In this document: positions 1 through 8,188 of the stretch, piece after piece | How positions within the stretch are numbered: the stretch's first letter is position 1 | How the letters are laid out: each line of letters begins with the position of its first letter | Assembly (NCBI GenBank): GCA_022450155.1 | Contig: JAKUQR010000015.1 | Coordinates: 1-64,000 of the forward strand | Reading direction: 5' to 3' | From: Gammaproteobacteria bacterium | Lineage (GTDB): Bacteria; Pseudomonadota; Gammaproteobacteria; Arenicellales; UBA868 | Length of the DNA stretch: 64,000 nt | Position numbers and translations under genes: made by a program | The notes under the pieces: generated by a model | Told to the model about the DNA's origin: nothing | Databases searched by the model: none | What the model saw: the letters and a program-made list of their open reading frames with translations, nothing else

Positions 1-99
1 TCCTATGCAGGACGCACCTACGAAGGAGGTAAAAAGATTGGCTGGCGCGACGGCCTCAGAGCGCTGTGGTGTATCGTCCGGTATAACCTCGGACCGTGA
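1..99 (+). CDS. Family 2 glycosyltransferase, C-terminal end only
   Basis: The window opens inside a gene read in frame 1. It gives 32 codons and a TGA at 97-99. The visible residues include [12 protein letters not shown] and [11 protein letters not shown] recognise this as the extreme C-terminus of GT2 enzymes of the polyprenol-phosphate hexose transferase type, which typically end in a GRTYxEGKKIxWxDG...ALWCIxKY pattern. The catalytic domain lies outside the window, so donor and acceptor cannot be judged. The gene is convergent with the lipoprotein gene at 119-595, with 19 bases between the two stop codons. The call rests on this short tail alone. Confidence 0.55.
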   Translation, partial: SYAGRTYEGGKKIGWRDGLRALWCIVRYNLGP

Positions 100-118
100 A
101 CTGCAGCCGGGCGCCCGA

Positions 119-595
119 TCAGTTCATGATCTTCCAGCTGCCGTCTGCCTGACGGCAGGCCGTGCCGTAGCCCTGATGGGTTTCACCGCCGACGACGATC
201 TCAGTGGTGAATTCACGGCAGGGCGTGCCATCGGAGGCGACTACGGTTTTAGTCGGGGAGGTGCTGCCGCTGTGACCGGTGTTCGGATTGTTCCACGTCG
301 ACGTCGCCCCGTCCGTTGTACTCTCCAGTGATATCTGCAGGTTCTCGCCGGCAAGCAGTCGGTCTTTTTCATCCAGCTGTGCACCGATCCGGTCACCCGC
401 TACTGCGCCGAAAGCAGCGCCCAGCATGACAGCGAGGTTCTTGTGTTTGTGGCCTTTGCCCAGACCATAACCGAGCACGGCGCCCAACAGGGCACCAGTC
501 GCGGCACCAGACTGCTGTTTGTTGATGGTGGTTGAACAACCGCCGAGCAGCAGGCTTGCGCTGATAATTCCGACGACGATACCGTTTGTTTTCAT
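119..595 (-). CDS. Glycine-zipper lipoprotein, 17 kDa surface-antigen-like
   Basis: A 158-residue predicted lipoprotein. The ATG at 595 is chosen over an upstream in-frame start because it opens a signal peptide ending in a lipobox (LLLGGC, lipidated Cys near residue 20) and has a GGAG about nine bases upstream. After the Cys comes a glycine-rich stretch (SGAATGALLGAVLGYGLG, then GAAFGAVAGDRIGA), typical of glycine-zipper membrane-spanning hairpins. The C-terminal third contains CREF...GYGTACRQADGSWKI, the signature of the 17 kDa surface antigen (RT0821/Lpp0805-like) family. It is probably an outer-membrane envelope protein of unknown exact role. It has no functional link to the neighbouring purine genes. 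Confidence 0.8.
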   Translation of the reverse strand: MKTNGIVVGIISASLLLGGCSTTINKQQSGAATGALLGAVLGYGLGKGHKHKNLAVMLGAAFGAVAGDRIGAQLDEKDRLLAGENLQISLESTTDGATSTWNNPNTGHSGSTSPTKTVVASDGTPCREFTTEIVVGGETHQGYGTACRQADGSWKIMN

Positions 596-811
596 GTTGA
601 TGCTCCGGTGAATGGGCTTTGTTTCTGCGTAAATCACCTGGTGGGCCAAAAGAATCCTGCTGGTTCGGCCGCACCAGTGCACACGTGAATGCGTCTATTT
701 TACAGCGTTCGCGGTGATTGGAATGTGGTAAATGCCTGGGTTTTTCAAACCGCCTGACGCTCAAACACAGATGCTGGCCAGTGCCAGCTGAGTGCACAGT
801 GGGCTAAGGCC

Positions 812-2005
812 TTAAGGCCGTAGCTGCCGCCGCAGCCAGGTGCCGAGTTCGGCGCGTTCGGTGTCCGTCATTCCGGTGGCGTTGCCAAGCGGCATGGCCT
901 TGCTCAGCACAGCCTGTGCCATCACCCGCTCAGCTGCCAGGATAACGGTTTCCCGGACGTCGAGTGTCAGCCCCGCGGGCGGGCTCTTAAATCCACGGTG
1001 GGTGGGCGTTGCGGCATGACACGCGACGCAGTGCATCTGAATGATGGCCAGGGCGCGTCCATCGGAGACCGATTCAGTCAGGGGCATCGTCTGTCGCGTC
1101 GACAGGAAAATCGCGAGCACGACGCCAAGCAGGACAGCCAGGGGCCACTGCCACAGCAGTGCAGAACCACGGGCGCCGGTGTGCCAGGTGTTGAAAAAAT
1201 GCCGAACCACGCCGCCGATCAGCAGAACGAGTGCGATCACCAGCCATCCCCAGGTGGCTTGGCCTGCGAACAGAAGGGGGTAATGGGCACTGACCATCAA
1301 CAACAGCACCGGCAGGGTCAGGTAATTGTTGTGCAGCGAACGCTGTTTGGCTTGTTGCCCGAGTTCGGCAGCTGGTTGCCGGCCCGCTTTCAGATCAGCA
1401 ACTACTTTTTTCTGGTTGGGGATAATAATGAAGAACACGTTGGCAGACATGATGGTGCCGATGACTGAGCCCACGTGTAAGAACGTTGCCCGGTCACTGA
1501 AGAGCTGGCTAAGGCCCCAACTGACCAGTACGATCAGAACAAATACTGCCAGGGCGAGCGGACCTGTGTGCCTGCCAACCGTTGATCGGCAGAGCAGATC
1601 GTAAACAAGCCAGCCCCCGGCGAGGAAAGCAAGACTGACCATAACCGCAATCGGTACCGAGATATCTGCACGGTCCCGATCGATGAGGAAAGTTTCTGCG
1701 CCGAAGTAATACATGACCGCCATCAGTGCAAAGCCCGACAGCCAGGTGAAATAAGCTTCGTACTTGAACCAGTGCAGTTCTTCGGGCAGCTGTTCGGGTG
1801 CAACCATGTACTTTTGTACGTGGTAGAAACCGCCGCCGTGGACAATCCAGGACTCGCCGTCGACACCTGTCGTCAATTGCTGGCGACGTCGCAGGCTCTG
1901 GTCCAGCCAGATGAAATAGAACGAGGTACCGATCCAGGCGATGCCCGTGGCCAGGTGTAACCAGCGGATAAAAAGTCCAGCCCAATCCTGCCAGGCGATT
2001 TCCAT
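812..2005 (-). CDS. puuD: Membrane urate oxidase (urate hydroxylase) with cytochrome c domain
   Basis: A 397-residue inner-membrane protein that oxidises urate to 5-hydroxyisourate and passes electrons to the respiratory chain rather than making H2O2. The first ~310 residues form a PuuD membrane domain with several hydrophobic helices. It carries characteristic stretches such as RWLHLATGIAWIGTSFYF near the N-terminus and GTIMSANVFFIIIPNQK. A hydrophobic helix (WPLAVLLGVVLAIFLS) leads into a C-terminal cytochrome c domain with haem motif CVACH at 326-330 and a likely Met axial ligand in KAMPLGN near residue 371. The product feeds the hydroxyisourate hydrolase and OHCU decarboxylase encoded in the same island. 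It is transcribed divergently from the GT1 glycosyltransferase gene, and the shared upstream region holds a 7-bp inverted repeat. Confidence 0.93.
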   Translation of the reverse strand: MEIAWQDWAGLFIRWLHLATGIAWIGTSFYFIWLDQSLRRRQQLTTGVDGESWIVHGGGFYHVQKYMVAPEQLPEELHWFKYEAYFTWLSGFALMAVMYYFGAETFLIDRDRADISVPIAVMVSLAFLAGGWLVYDLLCRSTVGRHTGPLALAVFVLIVLVSWGLSQLFSDRATFLHVGSVIGTIMSANVFFIIIPNQKKVVADLKAGRQPAAELGQQAKQRSLHNNYLTLPVLLLMVSAHYPLLFAGQATWGWLVIALVLLIGGVVRHFFNTWHTGARGSALLWQWPLAVLLGVVLAIFLSTRQTMPLTESVSDGRALAIIQMHCVACHAATPTHRGFKSPPAGLTLDVRETVILAAERVMAQAVLSKAMPLGNATGMTDTERAELGTWLRRQLRP

Positions 2006-2050
2006 ATTTGATCAGCTCCGGGTCGGGGTGCCGCCTGGGCGCACAGAGAA

Positions 2051-2075
2051 TGTTCTAGAATTGGACTGTAGAACA
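2051..2075. promoter_or_regulatory. Inverted repeat in the puuD / glycosyltransferase divergent region
   Basis: TGTTCTA (2051-2057) and TAGAACA (2069-2075) are perfect 7-bp arms separated by 11 bases. They lie between the puuD start (2005) and the glycosyltransferase start (2149). The left arm also forms an 8-bp palindrome, TTCTAGAA. Arm length and spacing would suit a dimeric regulator. No regulator gene is nearby, so its identity is unknown. Confidence 0.35.
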
Positions 2076-2148
2076 ACGCTCGACGGCATGCAAAGTACAG
2101 CGGTCTGCCCGTCATTTGACGATCGATATCACAGGAGCCCTCCCGGGT

Positions 2149-3438
2149 ATGAACGGCAAACTGATCGCATTTTTCCCAGAGGCGGCCTTTGGCCCGGCAC
2201 TCAACTCGGTTGGCATCGCGCAGGCCTGCGAAAAACTGGGGCACAAAGCTGTGTTTCTAACCGATCCGGGAATGGGTGGTGTATACCAGGGCTACGGCTA
2301 TGACGAGCACCTGGTCAACATGTCCGAGCCGATGCCGCCGGAAGAAATGGCCAAGTATTGGTCGGATTTCATCAACGGCCATATTCCAAATTTCGATCTT
2401 TCACCGTACGAGCAGATCGATAACTACGTGAAAGAGTGCTGGGAAGCTATTGTTGATACGTCGATCTGGGCGGAGAAAGAACTGCCGGATATTCTTGAGA
2501 CGCTCAAGCCCGACATGGTCTGTGTGGATAATGTGGTCCTTTTCCCGGCGATCAAGCGCTACGCACAGACAGACAACAAACCTTGGGTGCGCATCATCTC
2601 GTGCTCAGAAAACGAGATACCCGATCGTGACATACCCCCCCACCTGTCCGGATGTGGTGCGGATGACCATGACTGTCATGCGCGTTATCTGTCACGCTTT
2701 AACGAGATCGTGGGTCCGATTCATGAACGGTTCAATACCTTTCTCCAACAATGCGGCGAACAACCTTACCCGCTTGGCGAGTTCTTCGAGGCGTCTCCAC
2801 ACATGAATCTGTTGCTCTACCCCGAACCGGTCAAATTCAACCGGCGCGAGCCCCTGGACCCGGAACGGTTTCAATATCTGGAGGGCTGTGTGCGGGATGA
2901 GGCGGACTATGAACTGCCGGTCTTCGATGCAAACAACGATGCACCGTTGCTCTACGTGAGTTTTGGCAGCCTGGGATCAGGTGACACCACATTGCTGAAG
3001 CGGTTGATGAATGCGGTGTCCAAGCTACCGGTCCGCGCTCTTTTTAATGTGGGTGACTACGAAAGCGAGTACTCCGAGATTCCAGCAAACATATCGATCG
3101 CATCCTGGTACCCACAGCCGTCTGTCATCGCACAGACCGATGCGGTAATTCACCATGGCGGCAACAATTCATTTAACGAGTGCCTTTACTATGGCAAACC
3201 TGCCCTGATCATGCCCTACGTATGGGATGGGCACGACAATGCAACCCGCCTGCAAGAGACCGGTCACGGCCTCCATCTGCACCGTAACGAGTGGAATGAT
3301 CAGGAACTCGCTGACCGCATCGTGACATTACTGAATGATCAGCCGATGCAAGCCAGGCTGGCGGAAACTTCCGCGCACATGCGCAGCCGCCACGGCCCGA
3401 CCAAGGCGGCGGGTATTCTCAACGACCTGTTGGACTGA
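2149..3438 (+). CDS. GT1-family (UGT/MGT-like) glycosyltransferase
   Basis: A 429-residue protein with the two-domain layout of family 1 glycosyltransferases. The C-terminal half has LYVSFGSLGSGD, then WYPQPSVI and HHGGNNSFNECLYYGKPALIMP (about residues 320-355). This corresponds to the nucleotide-sugar binding signature of macrolide/UDP-glycosyltransferases (WxPQ...HGGxNSxxExLxxGxPxxxxP). ATG at 2149 is preferred because AGGAG lies at 2133-2137; a TTG at 2116 is an in-frame alternative. The donor and acceptor cannot be predicted. It stands between puuD and a creatinase-like gene and ends 5 bases from the convergent creatinase stop. A role in modifying a purine or ureide is possible but is only a guess from position. 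Confidence 0.75.
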   Translation: MNGKLIAFFPEAAFGPALNSVGIAQACEKLGHKAVFLTDPGMGGVYQGYGYDEHLVNMSEPMPPEEMAKYWSDFINGHIPNFDLSPYEQIDNYVKECWEAIVDTSIWAEKELPDILETLKPDMVCVDNVVLFPAIKRYAQTDNKPWVRIISCSENEIPDRDIPPHLSGCGADDHDCHARYLSRFNEIVGPIHERFNTFLQQCGEQPYPLGEFFEASPHMNLLLYPEPVKFNRREPLDPERFQYLEGCVRDEADYELPVFDANNDAPLLYVSFGSLGSGDTTLLKRLMNAVSKLPVRALFNVGDYESEYSEIPANISIASWYPQPSVIAQTDAVIHHGGNNSFNECLYYGKPALIMPYVWDGHDNATRLQETGHGLHLHRNEWNDQELADRIVTLLNDQPMQARLAETSAHMRSRHGPTKAAGILNDLLD

Positions 3439-3443
3439 GGCTG

Positions 3444-4628
3444 TCAGTCGATCACGATCACGTCGTTACGGAATCGGGTCAGTGGCTCGTTGCCGTTTTC
3501 GGTGATCAGAAACATGTCGGCGTGTTTGAACCCGCCGACACCGTCTACAGAGATCATCGGTTCCATAGACATCACCATATTGGGCTGCAGAACGTAATCG
3601 TTATAAGGACGAATTTCTCCGAGTTCATCACGGCCATACCAGTAACCCATGATGCCGAATGAATGACCGGTGCCAAAGGTTCTGTTCTCCAGCAGGTCGT
3701 GTTGTTCATAGATTGGATTGATGACGGCGTCATCGATGTCGCCGAGCCGTACACCGGGTTTGAGCGCGGCAATGCCGGCATGATGGACCTCAACCTGGAT
3801 CTCAAAGTACTTCTGTACCTCGGCTGATATCGGCCCAAAGACCAGGCTTCGTTCCAGCAGGTGGTAATAGCCCAGGATCATCGGAAATACGTTCAGGCTG
3901 AGCAGATCGCCGCTGTGCATCTGTCGATCGGTGTTGAGTCCATGAGCGACTTTGGTGTTTTCAGGGCCCGACTGTGCCCAGCAGAAGGTGCCATCGCATT
4001 CATGGCCGGGAAAACGGCGGCAGATTTCCTCTTCCATGGCGGTCACTGATGCCCGGGCGACTTGCACCTCAGTCACGCCGTCATGGACAGCATCGACAAA
4101 AGCCTGTGCGCCGAGATCACAGATTTCGGCCCCAGCCCGAATCAGTGCGATCTCTTCATCCGATTTGAGCATCTGCTCACACATCATGGCATAGCCCATT
4201 TCAACGAATTCGAGATCAGGAAGTGCAGTGCACAATGCCTTGTGCATGGTGATGCTGACATTATCTTCCTCAATTCCGATCCGCCCACTCGTGATGCCAC
4301 GATCAAGCAGGACCTGTCGCGCCAGGCCCACCCAGCCGTCTATTGCACTGGCATTGTCAGTGTAGATCCGGATGTCCCTGAAATTGCTGCCATCACCGAC
4401 CATTTTGGCAGGCCGGTCGTATTCAATATGGGGTGCAATCGCGGCGGGTTCATTCTCTCTTGGGATCACCAGCCCTTGTTCGCGGCCCCAGGGGATCATC
4501 CAGAAATTACTGTAATACAAGGTGTTGTGGACTGAGGTGATAAGGACCGCCTCGACGCTTTGATTGTCCATGGCGTGACGCAGGTTCGCCAGACGTCGGT
4601 TCATTTCCTGATCGGAAAAATAGCCCAT
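3444..4628 (-). CDS. Creatinase-like M24-fold amidinohydrolase
   Basis: A 394-residue pita-bread (M24) fold protein closely resembling creatinase, which hydrolyses creatine to sarcosine and urea without metals. Visible landmarks are the catalytic His in KVAHG (about residue 229), LLSLNVFPMILGYYHLLERS, FGTGHSFGIMGYWYGR and VMSMEPMI. These align well with creatinase (SLNxFPMIxGYY...LERT; GYGHSFG...YYGRE; VSMEPM). The Asp metal ligands of true M24 aminopeptidases are replaced (SLN, YYH), so it is unlikely to be a peptidase. The start is ATG 4626-4628, with AGGAG seven bases upstream; the TTG just before it is rejected. It is the last gene of the leftward purine arm. The substrate may be creatine or another guanidino or ureido compound. 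Confidence 0.78.
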   Translation of the reverse strand: MGYFSDQEMNRRLANLRHAMDNQSVEAVLITSVHNTLYYSNFWMIPWGREQGLVIPRENEPAAIAPHIEYDRPAKMVGDGSNFRDIRIYTDNASAIDGWVGLARQVLLDRGITSGRIGIEEDNVSITMHKALCTALPDLEFVEMGYAMMCEQMLKSDEEIALIRAGAEICDLGAQAFVDAVHDGVTEVQVARASVTAMEEEICRRFPGHECDGTFCWAQSGPENTKVAHGLNTDRQMHSGDLLSLNVFPMILGYYHLLERSLVFGPISAEVQKYFEIQVEVHHAGIAALKPGVRLGDIDDAVINPIYEQHDLLENRTFGTGHSFGIMGYWYGRDELGEIRPYNDYVLQPNMVMSMEPMISVDGVGGFKHADMFLITENGNEPLTRFRNDVIVID

Positions 4629-4697
4629 CAAGAATCTCCTGGTAGTTGTTATGCTGCAGTCAGGCTGAAAGTCGTGACGGTGAGGTGATGCTGATGA

Positions 4698-6050
4698 TCA
4701 TTCAAGCCCCGCCCGGTTGCGCAGCCGCCGGGCCAGCGCACTGTGTCTTGCAACAAGATCGACCTCATCGATGTGGCTGGCCCGGCCGTTTTCCACCTGC
4801 CACTGACCGGCGATCATGACGCGATCGGCCCGGTGTGCACCACATTGGACCAGCGCTGCGAGCGGGTCGTCGTGTCCCGAGTGCCGTAGCTCATCGAGTT
4901 TGAACAGCGCGATGTCGGCCTGCAGACCCGAGTCGATGCGCCCAAGGTCATCGCGTCCCAGACACCGGGCACCACCTGCCGTAGCCCAGCGCAGGGCATC
5001 CGTGTGGCTGACAGCTGCAGAACCTGAGTTGAACCGTTGCAGCATCAGGGCTGCCCTGACTTCTTCGATCGCGTTGGAGGCATCATTCGATGCCGACCCG
5101 TCTACCCCCAGGCCGACAGGACTGCCGGCCTGTTCCAGTGAACACGCAGGACAGAGTCCCGAGGACAGCAGCATATTGGAGTGCGGACAGTGGCTGACCG
5201 CCACACCCGCCTGGCCCAGCCGGGTGATCTCACTGTCTGAAAAATGAATGCCATGGGCCAGCCAGGTCCGCGCCTGAAGCCAGCCACATTGGTCAAGATA
5301 GTCTAGCGGACGCATACCTAAACGGGCTTGGCAGTAGTCGTTCTCGTCCTTGGTTTCTCCCAGATGGGTGTGCAGCCGCAGGTCAAGTTTTTCAGCTAGA
5401 AGTGCAGATTGTTGCATAACCTCTTGGGATACCGAAAACGGCGAACACGGTGCGAGCGCGATCTGGGTCATCGCACCAGGACCTGATTGGTGATATGCAC
5501 CCACCACCCGCTCGCAGTCGGCCAGAATGGTGTCCGGATCCTGGACGACGCTGGCGGGCGGGAGGCCGCCGTCGTCTACGCAAAGGTCCATTGAGCCGCG
5601 TGTCAGCACCACCCTCAGTCCGATCTGCCTCGCCATTTCGACCTGGACATCGATTGCCTTTTCAAGGCCTTTCGGGAACAGGTAGTGATGATCCGCGGCC
5701 GTGGTGCAGCCGGATAGCAGCAGTTCGGCCAGCGCCAGTTCAGTGGCTGCCGCAAGCATTTCCGGATCCAGGTGGGCCCAAACGGGATAGAGGGCGCCGA
5801 GCCAGTCGAACAGTTCCTTGTTCAGGGCTGTTCGCAGCGAGCGTGTGAGCGTCTGATAAAAATGGTGGTGGGTATTGATCAGCCCGGGCAGCACAACATG
5901 GGAAGAGGCATCGAACGTAGTGTCCACCGGTGCTGTGGGCGCTTTCCCGGCTGGAATCAGTTCTGTTATGAGCTGATTTTCAACGACGAAACCGCGTTCG
6001 GCATTGTCCGCATAGATGGCCAGTGGATCACGAATCCAGGTGCGGGACAT
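4698..6050 (-). CDS. 8-oxoguanine deaminase (amidohydrolase family)
   Basis: A 450-residue TIM-barrel amidohydrolase. It carries the metal-binding motif NTHHHFYQT (about residues 59-67), then CTTAADHHYLFP, a further His in HTHLGET, and GVDGSASNDASN. These stretches match characterised 8-oxoguanine deaminase of Pseudomonas closely (LPGLINTHHHFYQTLTR; SGCTTAADHHYLFP; LGVDGSASNDASN). The reaction converts 8-oxoguanine to urate plus ammonia, feeding oxidised guanine into the urate pathway. The ATG at 6050 (MSRTWIRDPLAIY) is chosen; the ORF extends 25 codons upstream but that part overlaps the terminator at 6085-6110. It is separated from the importer genes by that terminator and followed by the creatinase-like gene. 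A related guanine or triazine deaminase activity cannot be excluded. Confidence 0.88.
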   Translation of the reverse strand: MSRTWIRDPLAIYADNAERGFVVENQLITELIPAGKAPTAPVDTTFDASSHVVLPGLINTHHHFYQTLTRSLRTALNKELFDWLGALYPVWAHLDPEMLAAATELALAELLLSGCTTAADHHYLFPKGLEKAIDVQVEMARQIGLRVVLTRGSMDLCVDDGGLPPASVVQDPDTILADCERVVGAYHQSGPGAMTQIALAPCSPFSVSQEVMQQSALLAEKLDLRLHTHLGETKDENDYCQARLGMRPLDYLDQCGWLQARTWLAHGIHFSDSEITRLGQAGVAVSHCPHSNMLLSSGLCPACSLEQAGSPVGLGVDGSASNDASNAIEEVRAALMLQRFNSGSAAVSHTDALRWATAGGARCLGRDDLGRIDSGLQADIALFKLDELRHSGHDDPLAALVQCGAHRADRVMIAGQWQVENGRASHIDEVDLVARHSALARRLRNRAGLE

Positions 6051-6084
6051 GCTTATCTTTTCTACATTGGTCGAGGTACAGAAA

Positions 6085-6110
6085 ACCCGCTCCCGAATCC
6101 GGGAGCGGGT
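6085..6110 (-). terminator. Rho-independent terminator after the BMP importer operon
   Basis: Read on the minus strand, ACCCGCTCCC and GGGAGCGGGT form a GC-rich stem of 10-11 bp with a 4-6 base loop, followed by TTTTC. It lies 27 bases past the stop of the substrate-binding protein gene and just upstream of the 8-oxoguanine deaminase start. The U tract is short, so termination may be partial and allow some read-through into the deaminase and creatinase genes. Confidence 0.75.
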
Positions 6111-6136
6111 CTGTAAATACAACAATCAGCGAGTAC

Positions 6137-7213
6137 TTAATCCGGCAACTTGTCGTCGACGCCTTTGACGTAGAAGTTCATTCCAGCCAGCATGCCGTCG
6201 TCGGCTGTTGCACCTGTCGGTACTACGAGTTCGCCGGCCTGGTTGTAGATGGGGCCGGTAAACGGATGAAATGCACCTGTTCGAATCGACTCTGTCGTTT
6301 CGCGTGCCATCGTGGCGATGTCATTTGGCATGTTGGTAAACGGTGCCATGCCGACCATCCCGGGTCCCATTCCGTTCCAGGTATCCCCTGAAGTCCAGGT
6401 TCCCATCAAGACATCAACCGTTCGTTTGACGTAATACGGTCCCCAATTATCGAGAACTGCGGTTAACTGCGTATCTGGGGCAAACTGGATCATGTCAGAG
6501 GCTTGTCCGAAAGCGTTGATCCCGCGAGCCGCTGCTGCCTGAAGCGCCGCAGTACTGTCCGTATGTTGCGTAATGATGTCGGCGCCCTGGTCCATTAGCA
6601 CCTTGGCGGCATCTGCTTCCTTCGGTGGATCAAACCAGGTGTAAGCCCACACGATTTTTACCTTCATGTTCGAATTTATCGATTGCGCACCGAGCATGAA
6701 CGCGTTGATGCCACGTACGACTTCAGGAATCGGGAACGAAGCAATGTAGCCGATGATGCCACTCTTGGACATCTTGGCGGCAATCTGGCCTTGCACATAA
6801 CGGCCTTCGTAGAAACGTGCTGAGTAGGTTGAGACGTTGTCGGCCCGTTTATACCCGGTGGCATGCTCAAATTTGACGTCGGGGAATCGTTTGGCGACCT
6901 TGAGTGTTGGCTCCATATAGCCAAAGGACGTGGTAAAGATCAGTTTGTGCCCAGTTTCAGCCAGCTTGGCAATCGCACGCGCGGCATCGGGTCCTTCTGG
7001 CACACCTTCAACGTAGGTCGTCTCCACATGATCACCGAGCATATTGTCGATCATCAGTCGGCCCTGATCATGGGAATAGGTCCAGCCATGATCCCCCGGT
7101 GGGCCAATATAGATAAATCCAACTTTCAACTTGTCTGCAGACGCAGTAGTGATCGCGCCGAGACTCAACACGGCTGCAAAAATCACTACGACCAGTTTGA
7201 CGAGGTACTTCAT
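6137..7213 (-). CDS. BMP-family periplasmic purine/nucleoside-binding protein of ABC importer
   Basis: A 358-residue exported solute-binding protein (Bmp/Med family, PF02608-type). The chosen ATG at 7213 opens a Sec signal peptide (MKYLVKLVVVIFAAVLSLGAI, cleavage near TASA-DK) and has GGAGG about nine bases upstream. Landmarks are KVGFIYIGPPGDHGWTYSHDQGR and, further on, DQGADIITQHTDST. The first aligns with family members that bind nucleosides or purines (for example the PnrA/BmpA group). It is the fourth gene after ATPase, permease and permease, all on the minus strand, and is followed by a terminator. Context with guanine deaminase, XdhABC and 8-oxoguanine deaminase points to uptake of purine bases or nucleosides. 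The ligand is inferred, not shown. Confidence 0.87.
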   Translation of the reverse strand: MKYLVKLVVVIFAAVLSLGAITTASADKLKVGFIYIGPPGDHGWTYSHDQGRLMIDNMLGDHVETTYVEGVPEGPDAARAIAKLAETGHKLIFTTSFGYMEPTLKVAKRFPDVKFEHATGYKRADNVSTYSARFYEGRYVQGQIAAKMSKSGIIGYIASFPIPEVVRGINAFMLGAQSINSNMKVKIVWAYTWFDPPKEADAAKVLMDQGADIITQHTDSTAALQAAAARGINAFGQASDMIQFAPDTQLTAVLDNWGPYYVKRTVDVLMGTWTSGDTWNGMGPGMVGMAPFTNMPNDIATMARETTESIRTGAFHPFTGPIYNQAGELVVPTGATADDGMLAGMNFYVKGVDDKLPD

Positions 7214-7262
7214 TTTCAATTTCCTCCATTCATGGTGAGAGTTCCAACAGATGTCATTCTGC

Positions 7263-8186
7263 TCAACGCTCGGCCCGGAACGGCCGGCCCAGACAGGCTG
7301 GGGCGTTGAGGCGAATCTTAATGGCATCCCTGGAGATCAAGACTAATACAACTATGGTTGCAATGTAAGGGAGCATTGACATAAAAGCAGCAGGAATACC
7401 GAGGCCAGCTGCCTGGGCATTCAGCTGAAGAATCATGATGCTGCCAAAGAGGATCGCACCAAACAGGACTCTTTCAGGTCGCCAGGTGGCGAAAACCACC
7501 AGGGCAATGGCTATCCAGCCGCGTCCGGCCGCCATATTTTCTGCCCACAACGGGGTATACACCAGCGACAAGTAACCACCTCCCAGACCTGCCATCAATC
7601 CGCCAAAGGCCACAGCGGTGTAACGGATCAACACCACAGGATAGCCGATGGCGTGGGCGGATACATCGGAGTCGCCCACCGCTCTCAAAATCATCCCCGA
7701 GCGTGAACGGTTGAGGAACCAGGCCACGCCGGTCAGAAGGATGAGGCCCAGATATACCAGGGGATCGTGTCCGAACAACAATGGGCCCACAACCGGCAGA
7801 TCCGAAAGCACAGGCAGATGAATAGCCGCAATTCTGTCGATGGTTTCTCCGACATAATCGAAACCGAACAGCGCCGACAGGCCTGTACCGAATATGGTCA
7901 GCGCGAGGCCAGTCGCAACTTGATTTGAAAGCAACGTGAGTGTAAGGAACGCGAAGATAAGCGATGCAAGTATGCCTGAGGCTCCGGCTACCAGAAGTCC
8001 GAGTGGCGCGTTTCCGGTCACTGCGGCTGTGGCAAAACCAAATACTGCACCAATCAACATCATGCCTTCCACACCCAGATTCAGCACTCCAGAGCGCTCG
8101 CAGATGAGTTCGCCGGTGGCAGCGAACACCAGCGGTGTCGCTGCAGTCATCATCGTCATCACGGAAGCAATAATGAGTTCAGGCAT
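7263..8186 (-). CDS. ABC importer permease, nucleoside/purine type (second permease)
   Basis: A 307-residue hydrophobic inner-membrane permease of the BPD_transp_2 family. It contains ERSGVLNLGVEGMMLIGA near residues 31-48, the signature shared by NupQ/YufQ-like nucleoside permeases, and many transmembrane helices to the end. Its start is 2 bases downstream of the preceding permease stop, indicating translational coupling. It pairs with the 355-residue permease to form the membrane channel of the BMP-type importer. The C-terminal tail is polar and basic (ACLGRPFRAER). Confidence 0.87.
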   Translation of the reverse strand: MPELIIASVMTMMTAATPLVFAATGELICERSGVLNLGVEGMMLIGAVFGFATAAVTGNAPLGLLVAGASGILASLIFAFLTLTLLSNQVATGLALTIFGTGLSALFGFDYVGETIDRIAAIHLPVLSDLPVVGPLLFGHDPLVYLGLILLTGVAWFLNRSRSGMILRAVGDSDVSAHAIGYPVVLIRYTAVAFGGLMAGLGGGYLSLVYTPLWAENMAAGRGWIAIALVVFATWRPERVLFGAILFGSIMILQLNAQAAGLGIPAAFMSMLPYIATIVVLVLISRDAIKIRLNAPACLGRPFRAER

Positions 8187-8188
8187 GG

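Noticed and set aside
5-331. 108-codon ORF on the plus strand at the left edge
   Set aside because: It overlaps the real glycosyltransferase tail (1-99) in another frame and the lipoprotein gene on the opposite strand, and its protein has low-complexity Arg-rich sequence typical of a shadow frame.
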